A stretch of 26,081 nt of DNA from an uncultured bacterium (lineage in GTDB: Bacteria; Actinomycetota; Coriobacteriia; Coriobacteriales; Coriobacteriaceae), in NCBI GenBank assembly GCA_905215815.1, contig CAJMRN010000018.1, forward strand, positions 1 through 26,081. Direction: 5' to 3'. Shown one piece after another: positions 22,171 to 26,081 of this stretch (the stretch's first letter is position 1; every line of letters starts with the position of its first letter). The notes under the pieces are model-generated. The model saw nothing but the letters and a program-made list of their open reading frames with translations, was not told the DNA's origin and did no database searches. The translations under genes and the position numbers were made by a program.

Positions 22171-24036
22171 CTACTTGGTGCGCGGGATACCCAGCACGTC
22201 AAGCGCGTTGGCCATAATGGACTGGAACGGCACCGCGGCGGCATGCGAGCTAGCTGGGGTTCCGTCGAGGGTGATGTAGCACAGAACCTTGGGCGACTGC
22301 GCCGGGGCAAATCCCATAAAGGACGACATGTAATTATCTTTGAGGTAGCCGCCGTTCTCATCGGCGCGCTCGGCCGTACCGGTCTTGCCCGCCACGTCGT
22401 AACCGTCCACCGCACCGCCATCGCCCGTTCCCTCGGCAACGACTGTCTGCATACACGATGTCACCTGCGAGGCGGCCTCCTCGGAAATCGCGCGATCGCC
22501 CTCGCCCCAATCCTTTTCATCGCCCTTGCTGGACTTATAGAAGTGCGGCGTCATCATCACGCCGCCGTTGGCAATACCGCCCACGGCACGCGCGACCTCA
22601 ATCGGCGACACGGACAGCGCCTGGCCAAAGCTCATCGCACCCAAGGTGGCACCATCATACTGATCACGTTTCTTGACAATACCCAAACTCTCGCCCGGAA
22701 AATCGACACCCGAGCTGTGTCCAATGCCCCATTTGTCCACGTAGGACGCAAAATCATCGGCACCAATCTTGCGCCCCACCAGAACAAAACCGACATTGGA
22801 CGAACGACGCATCATCTCGCGTACGTCCATTGTCATGGCGTAATCACGTTTGTCGGCATCGGAAACGGTATCGCCGCCCACCTTGATGCTCGCCGGAACC
22901 TCAAACGATGTGCTCGTGCGTACAACACCCAAATCAAATCCGGCGCCCGCCACCAACGTCTTAAAGACCGAACCGGGCTCGTAGGCATCCGTCACCAGAC
23001 GAAGGTTCATATCCTCGGTCTTGGCGTTTTCCAAATCGGTCTGGTCATAGGTCGGATACGAGCAAGCGGCCAGGATCTCTCCAGTCGTCGGGTCGGTCAC
23101 CAGGGCCGAACCGTTTTTTGCCTTCGTCTTCTCAACCGCTTCGGCCAAGGCATCTTCCGCCGCGCGCTGAATGTTGACGTCGATCGTCGTCACAATGTCC
23201 ACGCCATCGACCGCGGCAACCTTTTTATAGGCACCGCCCGCGATATAGCCGCCATCTCTTGCGCGCTCGCGCACAAGAGAGCCGTTCGTTCCAGTCAGAA
23301 GCTCATTGTATTGTTTTTCGAGTCCCGTCAGGCCAACGTTGTCCACATTCACGATGCCCAGCACCTGAGAAGCCAGGTTTCCATACGGGTAAACCCGCTT
23401 CATGGCCTGCTCAAAGAGCACGCCGGGTAGATTCTTCTTTTCCAGGGCGGCTGCGTCATCCTCGTCGACCTGGCGCTTGATATACACCCAGGAACCATCA
23501 GACAGCACCAGCTTGCGGCAGGTCTTTTTATCGATACCGGTGGCCTTGACCAGCGCCGAGACTGTCTTGTCGACGTCCTCGACAAGCTGAGGGTTCACAG
23601 CGACATTGCGGCATTCGACCGACGACGTCAGCACGTTGCCGTTGCGGTCGTAGATAGTGCCGCGTTTGGCATAGAGCGTCTGTGAGAGCAGGCGACGCGC
23701 GTCCGCACGCTCGCGCAGCTTGTCAGCATTCACGATCTGGTATTCGGCAAGACGGAAGACGCCCGCGGCAAGGCCAACCCCAATACAGCCCATAACGACA
23801 TCGCGGCGAGGCAGCGGCGTTCCCGTAACCCATTCAGACGACGCCCCCTTGCGCGCGCCCGTATTGCGCACCCGAGGTCCGCCCGAGCCACGAAGACGCG
23901 ACGCAGGGTCGTTGCCATGGGACGGCCCCGCGTTGTAAGATGGCCGACCCGTTCCTTGATAACCAGAACGTCCCCGCGAGGAGGGACGTCCAGACCCGTG
24001 GCTCCCGTCGGAACCGCGGCGATAGTCATTTGTCAT
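22171..24036 (-). CDS. ftsI: FtsI / class B penicillin-binding protein (septal transpeptidase)
   Basis: A membrane-anchored D,D-transpeptidase that cross-links septal peptidoglycan and pairs with FtsW (621 residues). The order is a disordered Gly/Ser/Arg-rich cytoplasmic tail (1-75), a short membrane anchor (about 79-97), the PBP dimerisation domain beginning RGTIYDRNGNVLTSS (125-139), and the transpeptidase domain with SVFK (active Ser356, Lys359), SSN (412-414) and KTG (551-553). No PASTA domains follow. The ATG at 24036 lies 18 nt from the ftsL-like stop and has no clear ribosome binding site, so its exact start rests on frame and context. Position after ftsL supports FtsI rather than an elongation PBP. 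Confidence 0.95.
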   Translation of the reverse strand: MTNDYRRGSDGSHGSGRPSSRGRSGYQGTGRPSYNAGPSHGNDPASRLRGSGGPRVRNTGARKGASSEWVTGTPLPRRDVVMGCIGVGLAAGVFRLAEYQIVNADKLRERADARRLLSQTLYAKRGTIYDRNGNVLTSSVECRNVAVNPQLVEDVDKTVSALVKATGIDKKTCRKLVLSDGSWVYIKRQVDEDDAAALEKKNLPGVLFEQAMKRVYPYGNLASQVLGIVNVDNVGLTGLEKQYNELLTGTNGSLVRERARDGGYIAGGAYKKVAAVDGVDIVTTIDVNIQRAAEDALAEAVEKTKAKNGSALVTDPTTGEILAACSYPTYDQTDLENAKTEDMNLRLVTDAYEPGSVFKTLVAGAGFDLGVVRTSTSFEVPASIKVGGDTVSDADKRDYAMTMDVREMMRRSSNVGFVLVGRKIGADDFASYVDKWGIGHSSGVDFPGESLGIVKKRDQYDGATLGAMSFGQALSVSPIEVARAVGGIANGGVMMTPHFYKSSKGDEKDWGEGDRAISEEAASQVTSCMQTVVAEGTGDGGAVDGYDVAGKTGTAERADENGGYLKDNYMSSFMGFAPAQSPKVLCYITLDGTPASSHAAAVPFQSIMANALDVLGIPRTK

Positions 24037-24054
24037 ACTCAGCTACCGTCTTAT

Positions 24055-24525
24055 TTACTGAGCGGCCGCAGTCGAGCGAGCGCCCGCGGCTGCATCCTGC
24101 GAAAAGTCAAGCGTAACGCTCTCGCTGGGCTCCACCATGCCATAGGCACCCGCAAGATCGCGAATGCGCGTGTCGGCACCATAGACCGAATGCATGACCT
24201 CAAGGTCAGAACTCTCGTCGGTCGCCTTCTCGAGCGTGTTGGTAAGCTCTGCGTTGCCGTTGAGCACCTGGGCCGTAACACCGGCAAGTGCCACGCGTGC
24301 GACACCGATCGTCATGAAGATAGCCGCAATGATGCAAACCGTTTTAAGAACGCTCATGAAAACCGGGCTTACCGCCTGGTTTGCCTGACGGCCCGCGCCC
24401 GTGTAGACATCAAAACGCGGTGTGCGCCGCTCACGAGGGGCAGCGGGCGCCTGCGGTGCCTCGCGGTAGGCGGGCATGGCGTTCATATCATAGGCGAGTG
24501 CTGCGTTTGAGGTGTTATAGCCCAT
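24055..24525 (-). CDS. FtsL-like bitopic cell division protein
   Basis: A 156-residue protein with a polar N-terminus of about 52 residues, one membrane span (about 57-82, FMSVLKTVCIIAAIFMTIGVARVAL), and an extracytoplasmic stretch, QVLNGNAELTNTLEKATDESSDLEVMHS, that looks like a short coiled coil with septal-scaffold character. FtsL/DivIC proteins share this shape and little sequence. The identification rests on architecture and the position between rsmH and ftsI, where ftsL normally lies. The C-terminus is Ala/Ser-rich. The ATG at 24525 has GGGAGG nine bases upstream, a strong ribosome binding site. It is 90 nt from rsmH, so an additional promoter there is possible but none is obvious. Confidence 0.75.
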   Translation of the reverse strand: MGYNTSNAALAYDMNAMPAYREAPQAPAAPRERRTPRFDVYTGAGRQANQAVSPVFMSVLKTVCIIAAIFMTIGVARVALAGVTAQVLNGNAELTNTLEKATDESSDLEVMHSVYGADTRIRDLAGAYGMVEPSESVTLDFSQDAAAGARSTAAAQ

Positions 24526-24615
24526 GATATGCCGCCTCCCATCCCGAGTACGTTGGTAGTGTGTTTAAGCTTCGTTTATGGTGCGAGCGGGAGGTCCAAT
24601 TTCGCGCGGTCGCGC

Positions 24616-25581
24616 CTACAGGCGCTGCGCCACGCGGATTTTGGCTGATCTCGCCCGAGGGTTGCGCGCAACCTCATCGGGTTGGGCAACCAAGGGTTTG
24701 CGGGTGATGACCTTGAGTATCGGCACGTTGCCGCACACGCACACCGGAATCTCCGGCGGGCACGTGCACCCCTGGCTCATCTCCTTAAAGTGGTTCTTTA
24801 CGATACGGTCCTCGAGCGAGTGATACGAGATGACGCAAATACGCCCTCCCGGGTTGAGCCACCTGGTGGCGGCGTCAAGCCCTCTCTCGAGCACATCGAG
24901 CTCGTGGTTAACCTCGATGCGAATGGCCTGGAAACTTTTCTTGGCAGGGTGCCCACCATGCCGACGAGCGGCAGCAGGTATTCCCGCCTTGATGATCTCG
25001 ACAAACTGACCGGTGGTTTCGATCGGTTCTTGCTCGCGACGGCGCACGATTTCGCGTGCAATCTGCGAGGCAAACTTCTCTTCGCCATAGACGCGTAGAA
25101 TCCGGGCGAGGTCGTGTTCGTTATAGGTATTGATGACCTCAGCTGCGTTTAAGGTGTTATTACCCGGATCCATCCGCATGTCCAATGGGGCATCCTCGTT
25201 ATACGAAAAGCCCCTGCCAGGGATATCGAGTTGCGGTGACGAAACGCCCAAGTCAAACAGAAAGCCATCGACCCCAGGCACCTCGGCCGAGCAAAGCAGC
25301 TCGTCCAAGTCGCCGAAGTTGCCCTTCAGCAGCTGGTGCGGGACGCCGGGAACCTCGCGGTCCAGACGGGCGCCAGCGGCCTCGAGGGCCATGTCATCCT
25401 GATCGACGCCGAGCAAAAGGCCCGTCTCCCCCACCTGCGCGGCCATCTTTACCGAATGGCCGGCACCGCCAAGGGTGCAATCGCAGACAACGGAGCCGCT
25501 CTTTAGCTGCAGCGACTCAAGCACTTCGCCGAGCATGACAGGTTCATGCCGATATTCTTGTGTCAAGATCCCACGCTCCAT
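24616..25581 (-). CDS. rsmH: RsmH (MraW), 16S rRNA m4C1402 methyltransferase
   Basis: A SAM-dependent methyltransferase that N4-methylates C1402 of 16S rRNA in the ribosomal P site (321 residues). Family motifs are HEPVMLGEVLE near the N-terminus, the SAM loop DCTLGGAGHS (34-43), FDLGVSSPQLD, DMRMDPG, and the C-terminal ISYHSLEDRIVKNHF, with a Cys-rich CTCPPEIPVCVCG insert typical of the family. The ATG at 25581 is 20 nt past mraZ with only a distant AAGG upstream. Its place as the second gene of a dcw cluster is standard. Confidence 0.97.
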   Translation of the reverse strand: MERGILTQEYRHEPVMLGEVLESLQLKSGSVVCDCTLGGAGHSVKMAAQVGETGLLLGVDQDDMALEAAGARLDREVPGVPHQLLKGNFGDLDELLCSAEVPGVDGFLFDLGVSSPQLDIPGRGFSYNEDAPLDMRMDPGNNTLNAAEVINTYNEHDLARILRVYGEEKFASQIAREIVRRREQEPIETTGQFVEIIKAGIPAAARRHGGHPAKKSFQAIRIEVNHELDVLERGLDAATRWLNPGGRICVISYHSLEDRIVKNHFKEMSQGCTCPPEIPVCVCGNVPILKVITRKPLVAQPDEVARNPRARSAKIRVAQRL

Positions 25582-25601
25582 CCGTTACTCGTGCCTTGCC
25601 C

Positions 25602-26036
25602 TTACGAGAAGAAGAGGTCAAGCAGGGCCTCGTCGTCATCGTCCTCATCGGCCGCGGCGCGGTCCCAAACCTCAAGGTGGTCGTAGTTGCCCACAACCGT
25701 CACCTCGCGGTCGAGGTTCGCCTGCTTGCGGAGAGACTCAGAAAGACCGATACGACCGGCGCTGTCCACATCCATCGACGTGGTACGCTTGTTGATCGCC
25801 CTCATGAGCTTCTGGTCGTTGATGTCACGCGGGTTAAAACCCTCGTGGCCCTCGCGACCCGCGAAGAGTCCTTCGACCCACTTATCGAAGGCCTCGGCAG
25901 AGAACACGTACAGAGCATCGACATCCAGGGCTTTGAACACGCGAACGTGCTCTCCAAGTTCCTCGCGAAGGGGTGCAGGCAGGGACAGACGACCTTTTGC
26001 ATCGAGATTGCGCTCGTATGCACCAGTCATTCCCAT
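25602..26036 (-). CDS. mraZ: MraZ, dcw-cluster transcriptional regulator
   Basis: MraZ is a ring-forming DNA-binding protein with two AbrB-like swapped-hairpin domains; it regulates the dcw operon by binding TGGGN repeats before its own gene. Both domains are visible with DxxGR cores: LDAKGRLSLPAPLR (11-24) and VDSAGRIGLSESLR (90-103). Length is 144 residues, normal. The C-terminus is a very acidic tail (ADEDDDDEALLDLFFS). ATG 26036 has GGGAGG six bases upstream; ATG 26030 is a weaker alternative. Only 45 nt upstream are in the window and no TGGGN repeats are seen in them, so the operator and promoter must lie beyond the edge. Confidence 0.96.
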   Translation of the reverse strand: MGMTGAYERNLDAKGRLSLPAPLREELGEHVRVFKALDVDALYVFSAEAFDKWVEGLFAGREGHEGFNPRDINDQKLMRAINKRTTSMDVDSAGRIGLSESLRKQANLDREVTVVGNYDHLEVWDRAAADEDDDDEALLDLFFS

Positions 26037-26081
26037 GTGCGCCCTCCCCTCGGTTACTCAGATGGCACGTACGCGGGGAAC

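Noticed and set aside
1..26081. CRISPR arrays, tRNA/rRNA genes, prophage or toxin-antitoxin genes
   Set aside because: None seen. Nearly all sequence is taken up by recognisable housekeeping genes and the longest spacer is under 300 bases.
26037..26081. MraZ operator (TGGGN repeats) upstream of mraZ
   Set aside because: Only 45 bases are available and they contain no such repeats; the operator would be outside the window.

Overview
The window reads as a high-GC chromosomal segment from an actinobacterium, most likely of the class Coriobacteriia (Collinsella-like). This is inferred from gene content: the division cluster has no ftsA, FtsZ carries the GEGGGTGTG form of the tubulin signature, and the typical actinobacterial tail ftsZ-pgeF-yggS-sepF-yggT-divIVA is present. 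No rRNA, tRNA, CRISPR array, insertion sequence or phage gene was seen.

Layout. Positions 1-2241 are on the + strand: the 3' end of a PiT phosphate transporter, a DUF47/PhoU-like partner, a 108-bp hairpin-forming inverted repeat, and a small nitroreductase whose 5' half has very different base composition. Two back-to-back terminators (2289-2378) separate this from a nearly continuous set of 21 minus-strand genes running from mraZ at the right edge (26036) down to divIVA (2407).

Read in the direction of transcription, the minus-strand genes are mraZ, rsmH, an ftsL-like gene, ftsI, murF, mraY, murD, ftsW, murG, murC, murB, ftsQ and ftsZ, then a strong terminator. These are the dcw genes for peptidoglycan precursor synthesis (MurB/C/D/F, MraY, MurG), septal wall polymerisation (FtsW/FtsI), the septal scaffold (FtsL-like, FtsQ) and the Z-ring. 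murE, ddl and ftsA are absent from their usual slots. After the terminator comes a second unit, pgeF-pstS-pstC-pstA-pstB-phoU, the high-affinity phosphate ABC transporter and its regulator. It is followed by yggS (PLP homeostasis), sepF (FtsZ anchor), yggT and divIVA, which close the division-linked cluster.

The notable architecture is that a complete pst-phoU operon sits inside the otherwise conserved ftsZ-pgeF-yggS-sepF-yggT-divIVA neighbourhood. It is joined to pgeF by an ATGA stop/start overlap and preceded by an 11-nt-phased direct repeat resembling a Pho box. With the PiT/DUF47 pair at the left edge, both a low-affinity and a high-affinity phosphate system flank the division genes. A second oddity is yggT, which has no ATG/GTG/TTG at the position expected for a full-length protein and lies in the same frame as sepF just past its TAA. 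I did not find a clearly new multi-gene system. The candidates worth checking are the phosphate/division operon arrangement, the yggT start, the inverted repeat at 1437-1544 and the compositional break in the nitroreductase gene.
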